From Microcystis aeruginosa W13-11 (GTDB taxonomy: Bacteria > Cyanobacteriota > Cyanobacteriia > Cyanobacteriales > Microcystaceae), in assembly GCA_009995705.1 (NCBI GenBank), contig JAADBR010000020.1, positions 1 to 43,636 of the forward strand: a stretch of DNA of 43,636 nt. Reading direction: 5' to 3'. The position numbers and the translations under genes were made by a program. The notes beneath the pieces are model-generated. The model saw nothing but the letters and a program-made list of their open reading frames with translations. It was not told the DNA's origin and ran no database searches. This document shows positions 24,699 to 32,535 of this stretch, piece after piece (the stretch's first letter is position 1; each line of letters begins with the position of its first letter).

Positions 24699-24884
24699 AT
24701 GTTAAAAATTCCTAACAAAGCCGCCCTCTTAGCGGCTGTAACCCTGCTTTCCTTCTTGCCCAGCTTGCCCATTAAGCCCGTTTGAGCCGAAGCACCCAGT
24801 CTAGGAAATGGCATTCTCTGCGTTGCTAGGGGGTTAAATACAGAAGCCAAAAACCTAACTAATACTATCCAAAATTACTCATGA
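24699..24884 (+). pseudogene. Small secreted protein gene with internal stop
   Basis: ATG 24699 opens a signal-peptide-like stretch (MLKIPNKAALLAAVTLLSFL, then PSLPIKPV) that hits TGA at 24783-24785. The same frame continues for 32 more codons (AEAPSLGNGILCVARGL, then NTEAKNLTNTIQNYS) to TGA 24882-24884. The stop falls right at the expected cleavage site, so a single nonsense change (for example TGG to TGA) could have broken a roughly 60-residue secreted protein. The rest of the 24331-25080 gap shows only a 33-codon frame at 24904-25005 of unknown status. Confidence 0.4.
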
Positions 24885-25080
24885 TTTGTGCTATAATTGC
24901 TTTATGAGTAAGTTAACCAGCGCGGTAATGTCAACTATACTGGAGTTTGCCACTAATCTCGATGAAGTACAGACAGCCTGCTTGCAGACACGAGTTCTGG
25001 GTTGATTCCCCGTCTTCCCTCCTGACAATAAAAAATGGTCGATGCCAGTGTCAAGCATATACTAACCAACAGCCATCAAG

Positions 25081-27303
25081 ATGACTTTCACAGATACTAC
25101 AGAAAAAGTAATTGTCCAACCGGACATACTCAAGGAAACCGCGGCAATTGTCCCCAAAGCTCACAGGTTTTCCCAAGACTATCAACTCCTTCACTCCCTC
25201 GAAGGGCGCTGGCGGGTCAGGATCGAGCGCCTGGGTTACGATCCTGACTATGCCGGCAACTTAGTGGCAATATTAGAGGATAGTAATGTCATCGGACAAG
25301 TTCGCTGCAATGAGGCGGCTGAATCCCTGATTATTGAATACAATTACGAGGAAATTTCCCCCGAACAACTACGGGAATATATCCTACTCTCGATGGAAGA
25401 GGCTGATCGCGGCTATCTCCTAACCACGAAGGCAGGTACAGCACCAACATCCCACGATATTAACTATTGGGAGCGGCTGGGCATTCCCGCTGCCAGTTTA
25501 GCCCTCGCTCTTGTCGCCTTTCCCCTAGAACTCCCCTCCTTGCTCGTTGGGGGGTTAATTTTAGCTGCCTGTCTGCCGGCCTACGGTCGAGCTTGGCAAG
25601 GCATTAGCGAAGAAAAACAATTGACCGTCGATTTCCTCGATTCCCTTGCCATCACCCTCAGCGCCGCCCAGGGCCATTTCATTCCCCCCGCTTTCATGAT
25701 CAGTTTGATCGAATCTGGGGAAGTAATTCGCGATGTCACTGCTCGCTCTAGCGAACGCCAGACCCTAGATTTACTGGACAGTTTGGGCAAATACGCCTGG
25801 ATCGAACAGGACGGCGTGGAAGTGCAAGTTCCCCTCAAAGATGTAAAAGAAGGCCATCTCGTCATCATCTATCCGGGAGACTTAATCCCGATTGACGGCA
25901 AGATTATCCAGGGACAGGGACTAATTGACCAACAGAAACTGACGGGAGAATCGGTTCCCGTCCACCGGGAAGTGGATGATGAGGTCTATGCTTCCACCCT
26001 GTTGGTAGAAGGACAATTGGCAATTCTCGTGGAAAGGACGGGGAATAATACCCGCGCTGGGGTAGTCGTGGAACTGATGAAAGCCGCTCCCGTTCACGAC
26101 ACCCGCGTAGAAAACTATGCCGCCAAATTTGCCAACATTGCCGTGTTTCCCACCCTAATGATTGGGGCGGGAATTTTTGCATTCACGGGAGATTTAGCCC
26201 GGACAACGGCCATTATCACCCTCGACTTCGGCACTGGCATCCGTGTATCTGTCCCCACCGCCGTCTTAGCCGGATTAACATACGCTGCCCGAACCGGGGT
26301 TTACATCCGCAGCGGCCGGGCGATCGAAATGCTGGCAAAAGTCGATTGCGTCGTCTTTGACAAGACGGGAACCCTGACCCAGGGCAATGCTTCCGTCACC
26401 GACATTCAAGTTACCGCCGAGGGAGTTACTCCGGCAGAAATTCTCTGTCTGGCGGCCTCGGCGGAACAGGGGTTGAGCCACCCCATCGCCCATGCCATCG
26501 TCCAACAGGCCCAACAACAGGGGACGGAAACGAAAACCTGTGAGGAGTGGGATTATCGGGTCGGGTTGGGAGTGGTCGCCCAAATCGAAGGGCGGCAGCT
26601 ACTGGTGGGGAGCAGCCGCTTTATGAAAACGGAAGGGATCGATATTAGTGCCAGTGAGCAGTTTAAGACGGGAGGAGTTTCTCTGGCCTATGTGGCCCAG
26701 GATGGCATCCTAATTGGCGTTATCATGTATGCCGATCCGATCCGCACCGAAAGCCCCAGGGTAATTTCTGAGTTACACCAGCAGGGCATCAGCAACCATA
26801 TGCTCACCGGCGATGTGCAGCAGGTAGCGGACGCGGTGGCCCAAGAGTTAGGAATGCGCCGGGATGAAGTCCACGCCCAAGCTTTCCCAGAACGGAAGGT
26901 GGAAGTGGTGCAGCAACTGAAAGCGCAAGGGAAAACCGTTGCCTTTATCGGCGATGGCATTAATGACTCCGCCGCCCTTGCCTATGCCGATGTCTCGATT
27001 TCCTTTGCCGCAGGGAGCGACATCGCTCGGGAAACTGCCGATGTGGTACTGATGGATAACGATCTCAGCGGCTTGACCCATGCGATCGGGATCAGCAAGC
27101 AAGTGATGGACATTATCTACCAAAATGCCTTAATTGTGGGCATTCCTAACCTGGGGGCGCTGGCGGTGGGGGTTCTCTTTGCCCTCGATCCGCTCCTAGC
27201 AATTATCATCAATAATGGTTCGGCAATTTTAGCCGGACTGAACGGCTTGCGCCCGGCCCTCGGTGGCGAGAAGACGACCTATCGAGATGCGGCGAACGTC
27301 TAA
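25081..27303 (+). CDS. Heavy-metal-type P-ATPase without CPx motif
   Basis: A 740-residue P1B-like ATPase. The N terminus (about 35-115) is an HMA_2-like ferredoxin fold (SLEGRWRVRIERLGYDPDYA) without a CxxC. TGES is at 288-291, DKTGTLT starts at the phosphorylated Asp427, the P1B-type His-Pro is at 467-468 and GDGIND is at 624-629. About eight membrane helices are seen. The membrane metal-site segment, which in most P1B pumps is CPC/SPC, here reads DFGTGIRVSVPTA (382-394): the Pro is kept but there are no Cys. Hence this is a divergent pump, and its ion cannot be predicted. It heads a same-strand cluster with two DUF5132 genes. Confidence 0.85.
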   Translation: MTFTDTTEKVIVQPDILKETAAIVPKAHRFSQDYQLLHSLEGRWRVRIERLGYDPDYAGNLVAILEDSNVIGQVRCNEAAESLIIEYNYEEISPEQLREYILLSMEEADRGYLLTTKAGTAPTSHDINYWERLGIPAASLALALVAFPLELPSLLVGGLILAACLPAYGRAWQGISEEKQLTVDFLDSLAITLSAAQGHFIPPAFMISLIESGEVIRDVTARSSERQTLDLLDSLGKYAWIEQDGVEVQVPLKDVKEGHLVIIYPGDLIPIDGKIIQGQGLIDQQKLTGESVPVHREVDDEVYASTLLVEGQLAILVERTGNNTRAGVVVELMKAAPVHDTRVENYAAKFANIAVFPTLMIGAGIFAFTGDLARTTAIITLDFGTGIRVSVPTAVLAGLTYAARTGVYIRSGRAIEMLAKVDCVVFDKTGTLTQGNASVTDIQVTAEGVTPAEILCLAASAEQGLSHPIAHAIVQQAQQQGTETKTCEEWDYRVGLGVVAQIEGRQLLVGSSRFMKTEGIDISASEQFKTGGVSLAYVAQDGILIGVIMYADPIRTESPRVISELHQQGISNHMLTGDVQQVADAVAQELGMRRDEVHAQAFPERKVEVVQQLKAQGKTVAFIGDGINDSAALAYADVSISFAAGSDIARETADVVLMDNDLSGLTHAIGISKQVMDIIYQNALIVGIPNLGALAVGVLFALDPLLAIIINNGSAILAGLNGLRPALGGEKTTYRDAANV

Positions 27304-27341
27304 CAGTCAAAATCCAAAATCGAGCAAATTTGTGAGGTCTC

Positions 27342-27626
27342 ATGGAATTTTTATTAGGTATTGAACCGATTTTCGCCCTAGGGGTTGGTTTGGCGGCACT
27401 GGCGATTGCACCCGCTATTGGGGCCCTAAGCAACCCTGAAACTGGGGAAAAGGTAGCTGAAACTGGGCGCGACATGACCAAACAGGGAATCAAGTGGGGC
27501 GCAGAGGCCGCTGACACCGTGCAAACCTATCTGGCTGAGGCCAGCGAATCCTGGAACGATCTGGTAGCGGAAGCACAGGCCGAAATCAGAACCGCTAAAA
27601 AAGCTAAGGCAACTAGCCAAAAATAG
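27342..27626 (+). CDS. DUF5132 small membrane protein, copy 1
   Basis: A 94-residue protein with one N-terminal helix (about 5-27, IEPIFALGVGLAALAIAPAI). An amphipathic Glu/Ala-rich region follows: GRDMTKQGIKWGAEAADTVQ, then YLAEASESWNDLVAEAQAEI. The Lys-rich tail ends it. This is the cyanobacterial DUF5132 layout. It starts 38 bp after the P-ATPase stop (GAGG at about 27332) and is followed by a paralogue. The form resembles mycobacterial PacL proteins (DUF1490), which scaffold the CtpC P-ATPase, but the C-terminal His/Asp metal motif of PacL is absent. Confidence 0.8.
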   Translation: MEFLLGIEPIFALGVGLAALAIAPAIGALSNPETGEKVAETGRDMTKQGIKWGAEAADTVQTYLAEASESWNDLVAEAQAEIRTAKKAKATSQK

Positions 27627-27662
27627 ACAGTTAATAGTGAACAACTCATTCAGGAGGTTTTT

Positions 27663-27950
27663 ATGGAAGAATTACTGGTTGTTGGCGGTGTTGGAGTCGT
27701 CGCAATTTTAGTATTGGGTTCCCTAGTTAGTTTAGCCAGTCCCCAGACCAGCAAAGCTATTACAGATACAGGTCGTAATGCGGCCAAAAGCGGGATCAAA
27801 TTAGGGATGGAAGCTAGTGAAAAACTGCAAGCTACTTTTGTCGAAGCTGGTCAATCTTGGCAAGATTTAGTGGCAGAAGCGAAAGCGGAAACAGCGGCGG
27901 CAAGAAATACGACTCAAATCACTTCCGCAGAGGAAACATCCCAATCCTAA
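27663..27950 (+). CDS. DUF5132 small membrane protein, copy 2
   Basis: A 95-residue paralogue of the preceding gene, with a strong ribosome site (AGGAGG, 27652-27657). N-terminal helix about 3-27 (ELLVVGGVGVVAILVLGSLV). It shares the pattern GRNAAKSGIKLGMEASEKLQ, then FVEAGQSWQDLVAEAKAE, with copy 1. The tail is Thr/Ser/Glu-rich rather than Lys-rich. The two copies may form a hetero-oligomer along the membrane. No metal ligands are obvious. It lies 36 bp after copy 1, so the two genes share an operon. Confidence 0.8.
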   Translation: MEELLVVGGVGVVAILVLGSLVSLASPQTSKAITDTGRNAAKSGIKLGMEASEKLQATFVEAGQSWQDLVAEAKAETAAARNTTQITSAEETSQS

Positions 27951-27967
27951 TCCCTAATTGACCGATC

Positions 27968-28021
27968 GAGAAACCCACTCGATAACTGCAATTTTGTAGG
28001 GGGGCATTTTCTTAGCCCCCT
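27968..28021 (+). terminator. Paired hairpins after DUF5132 copy 2
   Basis: Two hairpins lie between the DUF5132 pair and the next gene. ATCGAG/CTCGAT has a 7-base loop (about 27965-27983). AGGGGG/CCCCCT lies at about 27998-28021 and is followed by CCTTTAAAA. The second could cause partial termination. The downstream gene has its own strong ribosome site. Confidence 0.35.
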
Positions 28022-28062
28022 CCTTTAAAATCTCAAGGAAAGTATTAAGGAGGAGTTCAACA

Positions 28063-28305
28063 ATGACCCGGGAATATATGCACGAACATTTGAAAGAGTT
28101 AATCGTTGAGAAGGCACTTCATCTCTGTTGCGACCCCATTGAAGAAATTGCCCGAGAATGGGCAGAAAAGAAAGACTTTAATCAAGGGGGAATTAATATT
28201 TTTAAAGACCCCCATCGCTATGAAAAGTATTTAGAAGAGGCCAGAGAAGTCGCCGACGAATTTAGAAAACATATCATTCAGTTTTTACCAGAAACTAAAA
28301 ATTAG
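28063..28305 (+). CDS. Small soluble unknown protein
   Basis: An 80-residue charged, mostly helical protein (HLKELIVEKALHLCCDPIEE, then RYEKYLEEAREVADEFRKHI). A pair of adjacent Cys (about 22-23) and several His are its only possible metal ligands. The ribosome site is very strong (AAGGAGGAG, about 28047-28055). I do not recognise the family. It sits inside the P-ATPase/DUF5132 cluster on the same strand, so it may be a soluble partner, but no motif proves this. Confidence 0.6.
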   Translation: MTREYMHEHLKELIVEKALHLCCDPIEEIAREWAEKKDFNQGGINIFKDPHRYEKYLEEAREVADEFRKHIIQFLPETKN

Positions 28306-28317
28306 TCGGAGGGAAAT

Positions 28318-28440
28318 GTGAACTCTCCTAACTTCAGTAATGGCAACTTAAAACTAGGTCAATTTTTAGTCTGTGGGTTAGGATATTTGGGACAGCATTG
28401 TGTCGTCGCACTCAAAGAATTCGCAGTCAATGTCTTGGCG
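28318..28440 (+). pseudogene. TrkA-N (K+ channel regulatory) remnant
   Basis: From GTG 28318 the frame reads MNSPNFSNGN and then GQFLVCGLGYLGQHCVVALKEF, the first beta-alpha-beta unit of a TrkA-N / RCK NAD-binding domain with GxGxxG. After about residue 40 the sequence no longer fits the family and ends at 28593 in an unrelated run. Normal proteins of this kind are several hundred residues, so only the start of one survives here. The full gene may once have belonged to the P-ATPase cluster. Confidence 0.6.
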
Positions 28441-28570
28441 AGCAGCGGGGATTTATCCCGCTTTTTCAAGACCTCTGCAATCCCTTCGGCTTTAAGCCAA
28501 GGGAGTCCCCATAAATCTACTGTAAAAGATGATAAAGTTCCTATTGTCAATGCTTATTGGCTAAATTATT

Positions 28571-29419
28571 ATGCTATTTGGTGGCACGTCTGAATTTTCC
28601 ACAAATGCTACCCCCGGAATCTCCTATCAAGTGGTTAGCTCACTTCCTGGGCGAATCCGCTTGCGTGTCCCTTCCCTGCGCCAAAACCTAACAGGACAAA
28701 ATATTCTCCAGGGAGCGATCGCTGCTCTAGAAAGCGTCACCAGCGTCCGCATCAACCCCTTGGCTAACTCAATCATTGTCACCTTTGCTGAAGGGAAAAT
28801 TTCTCCCGCACAATTAGAGCAAGAACTGGCAACCGCGATCAGCAAGGCCGCAGCTTCAGCGAACCCAGGGGCAGAAGTCCCCCAAAAAGCCGAATTCAAA
28901 GCGGAAAAACAAGTTCCTCCTCCCCCGGAAGAAAAATTACCAGTGAGGGAAAATCTGGCCGATGCAAAGGTGGAAGGCACCGAAACAGTGTTCAGTCCCC
29001 AGCTAGGGGAAAGTAAAGATGAAAAAATTCCTCTAAACAAGATAACGAGCCAAACTTTAGCTTATCGGCAGCTGGAAGTCTTACCCGTCAATTCTTGGCA
29101 GCGCCAGTGTCAAGAGCAGGCTGAATTGATCGAGAAACTAGAAGACCGCCTCGCCGCCTTACAGCCGGTGGCAGCGATCGGTTCAGCTTGGCTGAGGCGG
29201 TGGTACGTCCACAGTCCGGCAACCATAGATTGCGCTGCCAGCACTAGCAGTGGTGCGCTGGTGGCCTTCCCCAAAACCCCAGAGTCTGAGGCACAATGGC
29301 AAGAGTTGGCAGCGAGGCAAAAGCAGGCGATCGCCGAATTGGAGCAATGCCTTGCCGATGTGCAGCGCCTAGCCGTTATTGGAGAGGCTCGATTGAAAAA
29401 ATATCGCAAATACCTTTAA
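28571..29419 (+). CDS. HMA_2 domain protein with coiled coil
   Basis: A 282-residue protein. Residues about 15-95 are an HMA_2-like ferredoxin fold (SSLPGRIRLRVPSLRQNLTG, VTSVRINPLANSIIVTF) like the one at the start of the P-ATPase, again without CxxC. A charged Pro/Glu linker (about 100-160) follows. The C terminus has two similar helical units, QAELIEKLEDRLAALQPVAA and KQAIAELEQCLADVQRLAVI, each followed by IGxAxL. No signal or membrane helix is seen. It may dock on the ATPase or its partners. The start at ATG 28571 has no clear ribosome site. Confidence 0.7.
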   Translation: MLFGGTSEFSTNATPGISYQVVSSLPGRIRLRVPSLRQNLTGQNILQGAIAALESVTSVRINPLANSIIVTFAEGKISPAQLEQELATAISKAAASANPGAEVPQKAEFKAEKQVPPPPEEKLPVRENLADAKVEGTETVFSPQLGESKDEKIPLNKITSQTLAYRQLEVLPVNSWQRQCQEQAELIEKLEDRLAALQPVAAIGSAWLRRWYVHSPATIDCAASTSSGALVAFPKTPESEAQWQELAARQKQAIAELEQCLADVQRLAVIGEARLKKYRKYL

Positions 29420-29640
29420 AAGTTCCAAAATACAGGCTTGCAGTCTCTATTTCAGGTACGAGGAGCGCAACTGATTAGGCTTTGTCTGGGACTAAATTGC
29501 CAATTCGATCGAGCATTTTTATCCGAAGGGAAGAGAGGGGCCAGTTGACTGCCCTCACTGGAGAATTGACTGCTAGGCTATCCTGAGAAACCCATACCGT
29601 TTCAACTAAACTAGATCTGTGAAAATCAAAGCTCTTAAAA

Positions 29641-30315
29641 ATGACCGCCAAGCAAAAAATGATTTTTCGGCTGACTTCTCCCATCAACCGGTTTCTCTTC
29701 ACGCTGACAGTAGCAATTTTCGTTTATTTAATCACGGGAGAATTTTACCAGGAATTGCGGTTTCTCTTGGCTTACGATCTAGCGATACTAAGTTATTTGA
29801 GTGTTTTAGCAGTGCAAATGTCCAAAGCGACTGCGGAAGATACCTTTCGCTTGTCTCAACAGCAAGAACCCAAGAGTATTAGCACTTTATTTGCTGTGCT
29901 GCTATTTTCTGGTATGGGGTTAATTGCTCTTGCTTTATTACTCAACAATTCCAAGAAATGGACTCCTTTGTTGGCGAATTTGCACATGGGACTGTCCCTA
30001 TTAGCAATCTTTTTGTCTTGGACTCTGGTACATACTTTTTTTGCTCTGTATTATGCCAGACTCTACTACGATGAACTATCCGCAGAAGATTCATCCGCTT
30101 ACCGCAAAGGTTTAGACTTTCCCAATCAAGAACTTGTGGATTATTGGGATTTTATGTATTACTCTTTTACTATCGCTATGTGTTACCAAACATCAGATGT
30201 ATCCATTGAAAGTGTTGCCATGCGACGCATGACACTCTTTCATTCCATCCTCTCTTTTATTTTAGTAGCAGTAGTCATCGGTTTAGTGGTAAACATAATT
30301 TCTAATCTCATTTAA
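29641..30315 (+). CDS. DUF1345 membrane protein
   Basis: A 224-residue membrane protein with about five helices. The C-terminal signature DYWDFMYYSFTIAMCYQTSD followed by VSIESVAMRRMTLFHSI is that of DUF1345. Members are found beside ion channels and metal-handling genes, but their function is not known. The gene is the last in the same-strand cluster that starts with the P-ATPase, after a 220-bp gap. No truncation is seen. Confidence 0.75.
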   Translation: MTAKQKMIFRLTSPINRFLFTLTVAIFVYLITGEFYQELRFLLAYDLAILSYLSVLAVQMSKATAEDTFRLSQQQEPKSISTLFAVLLFSGMGLIALALLLNNSKKWTPLLANLHMGLSLLAIFLSWTLVHTFFALYYARLYYDELSAEDSSAYRKGLDFPNQELVDYWDFMYYSFTIAMCYQTSDVSIESVAMRRMTLFHSILSFILVAVVIGLVVNIISNLI

Positions 30316-30335
30316 TGGTGAAACAGACTTCTAAT

Positions 30336-30510
30336 ATAACCTGTGTATTCTGGTTGCAAGGCTCTGTCTTGGAAACAGAGGATTTAGGCTCTGCCTTATT
30401 CATATATATCATTCTTCAGGTAAACCTGAAAATGGCGTTCCCAGGTAGAACTTGGGAACGAGATAAACGAGGTAAATATAACCTGTGTGGAACAGGCTTC
30501 TAGCCTGTGG
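30336..30510. repeat. Block of short dispersed hairpin repeats
   Basis: The block contains TATAACCTGTGT twice (about 30337 and 30478), a hairpin CGTTCCCAGGT/ACTTGGGAACG at 30436-30460 (one G-T pair), and ACAGGC/GCCTGT near 30492-30508. These are typical dispersed cyanobacterial repeats. A 62-codon frame through them is not a gene. Confidence 0.55.
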
Positions 30511-30550
30511 AAGTGCCTAAGTTTTAAGAAATCAAGGTGAGTTTCTAGCA

Positions 30551-30967
30551 TCAAAATAAATCATTAAAATGATAAGGACAGGTTTCAGGGATGTTAGAAG
30601 GGGGAGAGTCAATCAAATACAGGTCAACTGCATCCGAATAGATCCCTTGCCATTCTACTTCTAGCTTAGGCTTCATTGATGGACTGTAGCGACGCTTAAG
30701 AGTGTTAGAGAAAGCTTTGATTTCGGCTTGCCAATGGTGATTACACTCAGGCTTATTAGCATAATCAATCTTCAGACGGTGTTGCATAATTCGAGTTAGT
30801 AAGGAGACCACTACTTGATAATCACTACGTCCCAAAGCTTCGATTTCCTCAATCAGGTTTTCCCAGTCCAATTCTTGTAAATTTTGTTCTTTTAATGCTT
30901 GGGCTTGTTTCATTGTCCATTGATAGAAATCTGTCTCGTAAATTTTATCGATGGCTATCTGACTCAT
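30551..30967 (-). CDS. DUF29 family protein
   Basis: A 138-residue DUF29 protein, common in cyanobacteria. Hallmarks are YETDFYQWTMKQAQALKEQ, LDWENLIEEIEALGRSD and the helix LLTRIMQHRLKIDY, then HWQAEIKAFSNTLKRRY. The role is unknown; copies are often found among mobile or toxin-antitoxin-rich regions, as here. Both ends look complete. Confidence 0.85.
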   Translation of the reverse strand: MSQIAIDKIYETDFYQWTMKQAQALKEQNLQELDWENLIEEIEALGRSDYQVVVSLLTRIMQHRLKIDYANKPECNHHWQAEIKAFSNTLKRRYSPSMKPKLEVEWQGIYSDAVDLYLIDSPPSNIPETCPYHFNDLF

Positions 30968-31102
30968 AAGTTAAACTCCTGTTAGATTGTAATAAAAAAA
31001 CTATACAAATATAGATAGATAGCAGCGGCTTTATTAGTACCGACTTACATAAGTAAAGACAAATATTTCCACTTAAGCTCAGTCTAACCTTAAACGAGGC
31101 AA

Positions 31103-31246
31103 ATGTCTATTTGGGAGGAGCATCCCATTTTCGAGGTTTATCCTAAAACTGGAACCCAACAGAAGAACCTGGCTGGTGGTGGGGAGATGCAGAGAAATAG
31201 GATTGCGGTCTCGCGTAGCGAGTGCCTTCGGCAACGCAGATATTGA
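31103..31246 (+). other. Short frame and coiled-coil scrap in repeat-rich DNA
   Basis: A 47-codon frame (MSIWEEHPIFEVYPKTGTQQ, then KNLAGGGEM) runs to TGA at 31246. An adjacent frame continues ADIEVKAATLEATRAELERI to about 31320. A CGTAGCGAGTGCCTTCGGCA repeat at 31213-31232 interrupts them. It looks like the remains of one gene broken by a repeat. The identity is unknown. Confidence 0.3.
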
Positions 31247-31461
31247 GGTGAAAGCGGCTACTTTGGAAGCGACGAGGGCTGAGTTGGAGAGAATCCGCAT
31301 TAGAAAGTCTAGTTTACAAGCTTCTCGTTTCGTAGTAACGACTTCAGTCGTCCCTGATTATAACCGTTTTTTTAAAACCGGATTTGGCCTAATAGACATC
31401 TCCAAGAAATAAATTAACAGAGAATTAAGTGTGATATAATGAGATTTTACTTTTTTGAGCC

Positions 31462-31676
31462 ATGAATAAACTTCTCGAACATATCGAAAGCAATCCTCTT
31501 TTGAGAGAATATGTTGTTTGATTTGCCAAACGTAAACAACTAAGTTAACAAGCGAACTCTACAAACACTTTGGCATAGCTGAACAAGAAGAGGCATTCCG
31601 CAAAGGTTTGATTCCTTATTTACCATCGATAAGAAACAACAAGACTGAAAATTTAGAGTCAGATAGGAGGGCTTAA
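31462..31676 (+). pseudogene. Frameshifted small gene before VapBC-type pair
   Basis: ATG 31462 opens MNKLLEHIESNPLLREYVV and meets TGA. Further on, another frame reads ELYKHFGIAEQEEAFRKGLI, then PYLPSIRNNKTENLESDRRA, and stops at 31674-31676, two bases before the antitoxin ATG. Joining them needs at least one frameshift. The close spacing suggests an ancestral three-gene arrangement. The family is unknown. Confidence 0.4.
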
Positions 31677-31677
31677 A

Positions 31678-31932
31678 ATGGTCAATACAATTAGTATTGT
31701 CATCTCCAAAAATTCAGATGGATATTTAGTCAAATTTCCTGAATTAGATCCGATTGATTACCAAGATAGTTCTCTAGAGGGTGTTTTAAATCGACTCAAA
31801 GATGCCCTAGAAACTCATCTTACGTCTGAAGGTAAGGAAATTATGAAGTTTGCGGGGATTTGGGAAGATCTTCCTGAGGAAGATTTTAGAAATTTTTGTG
31901 AAGAAGTAGAACAGCGTCGTCAAAATTCTTGA
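31678..31932 (+). CDS. Antitoxin with HicB-like N terminus
   Basis: An 84-residue antitoxin. The first half (SIVISKNSDGYLVKFPELDP followed by SSLEGVLNRLKDALETHL) has the HicB-like fold pattern. The second half (KFAGIWEDLPEEDFRNFCEE) is the toxin-binding arm typical of VapB antitoxins. The stop TGA overlaps the TTG start of the VapC-type toxin by 3 bases. A ribosome site (AGGAGG, about 31664-31669) precedes it. It should neutralise the adjacent RNase and repress the pair. Confidence 0.7.
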   Translation: MVNTISIVISKNSDGYLVKFPELDPIDYQDSSLEGVLNRLKDALETHLTSEGKEIMKFAGIWEDLPEEDFRNFCEEVEQRRQNS

Positions 31933-32354
31933 TCGCGGAGATTCGAGATTTGAAACCTTGTTTACTTGATACAGATATTCTTTCCTTGTTTTTCCGCAAT
32001 CATCCCCAGGTCCTTCATTGTTGTAATTTGTATCTCCAAGAATACAGGCAATTGAGTTTTAGCTTGATTACTTATTATGAAATCTTGAGTGGTTTAAAAC
32101 ATCGAGATGCCCAGAAACAGCTTGACAAGTTTTTGGAATTTTCCCAAGGGAATCAAATTCTACTTTTAACTGAAGAATCGGTGACGATATCAGCTAAAAT
32201 TTATGCCGACTTAAGGAAACAAGGGACTCCTCTTGACGACATCGATCTCTTAATTGCAGGAGTAGCTATAGCGAATAATTTAGTATTAATTACCCACAAT
32301 CAAAAGCATTTCAGTAAAATTGAAGGGTTAGAATTAGAAGATTGGACACTATAA
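31929..32354 (+). CDS. vapC: VapC-type PIN domain RNase toxin
   Basis: A 141-residue PIN RNase. The N-terminal acidic motif is CLLDTDILSLF (Asp14, Asp16), then YYEILSGL (Glu), GTPLDDIDLLIAGVAIANN and ITHNQKHF near the C terminus, which complete the metal site. The start is TTG 31929, overlapping the antitoxin stop; the first ten codons may not all be used. All catalytic acids are present, so it is probably active. Typical VapC toxins cut tRNA or rRNA; the target here is unknown. Confidence 0.85.
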   Translation: MIAEIRDLKPCLLDTDILSLFFRNHPQVLHCCNLYLQEYRQLSFSLITYYEILSGLKHRDAQKQLDKFLEFSQGNQILLLTEESVTISAKIYADLRKQGTPLDDIDLLIAGVAIANNLVLITHNQKHFSKIEGLELEDWTL

Positions 32355-32490
32355 CTATTCTGGAAAGATTTGGCAGATTAAGTGGCTTAGGCAAAACAGT
32401 AATGGTAGTTTGTCTGCTGCAATTAGTCTCATGGTATACTAGCGCGATCGCAGATGAAACCCTTCCCTGTCCCCCTGTCTGGACAGCAGT

Positions 32491-32518
32491 AAGGGACTTG
32501 TGCTTTGATAATGTACCT
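32491..32518 (+). repeat. 28-bp repeat, copy 1
   Basis: AAGGGACTTGTGCTTTGATA plus ATGTACCT recurs at 43420-43447 with one mismatch. It lies about 60 bp from the truncated end of ptuB. A GCGATCGC site lies just upstream. Confidence 0.7.
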
Positions 32519-32535
32519 AAGGATTTTGCCTTGTT

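Noticed and set aside
24990..25025. Sequence resembling a tRNA T-loop (GGTTGATTCC)
   Set aside because: No acceptor, D or anticodon stem can be paired around it.
25581..27123. Several minus-strand frames inside the P-ATPase gene
   Set aside because: They are antisense shadows of a strongly coding frame; their translations have no domain pattern.
30315..30503. 62-codon + frame after the DUF1345 gene
   Set aside because: Its sequence is made of known-type dispersed hairpin repeats.
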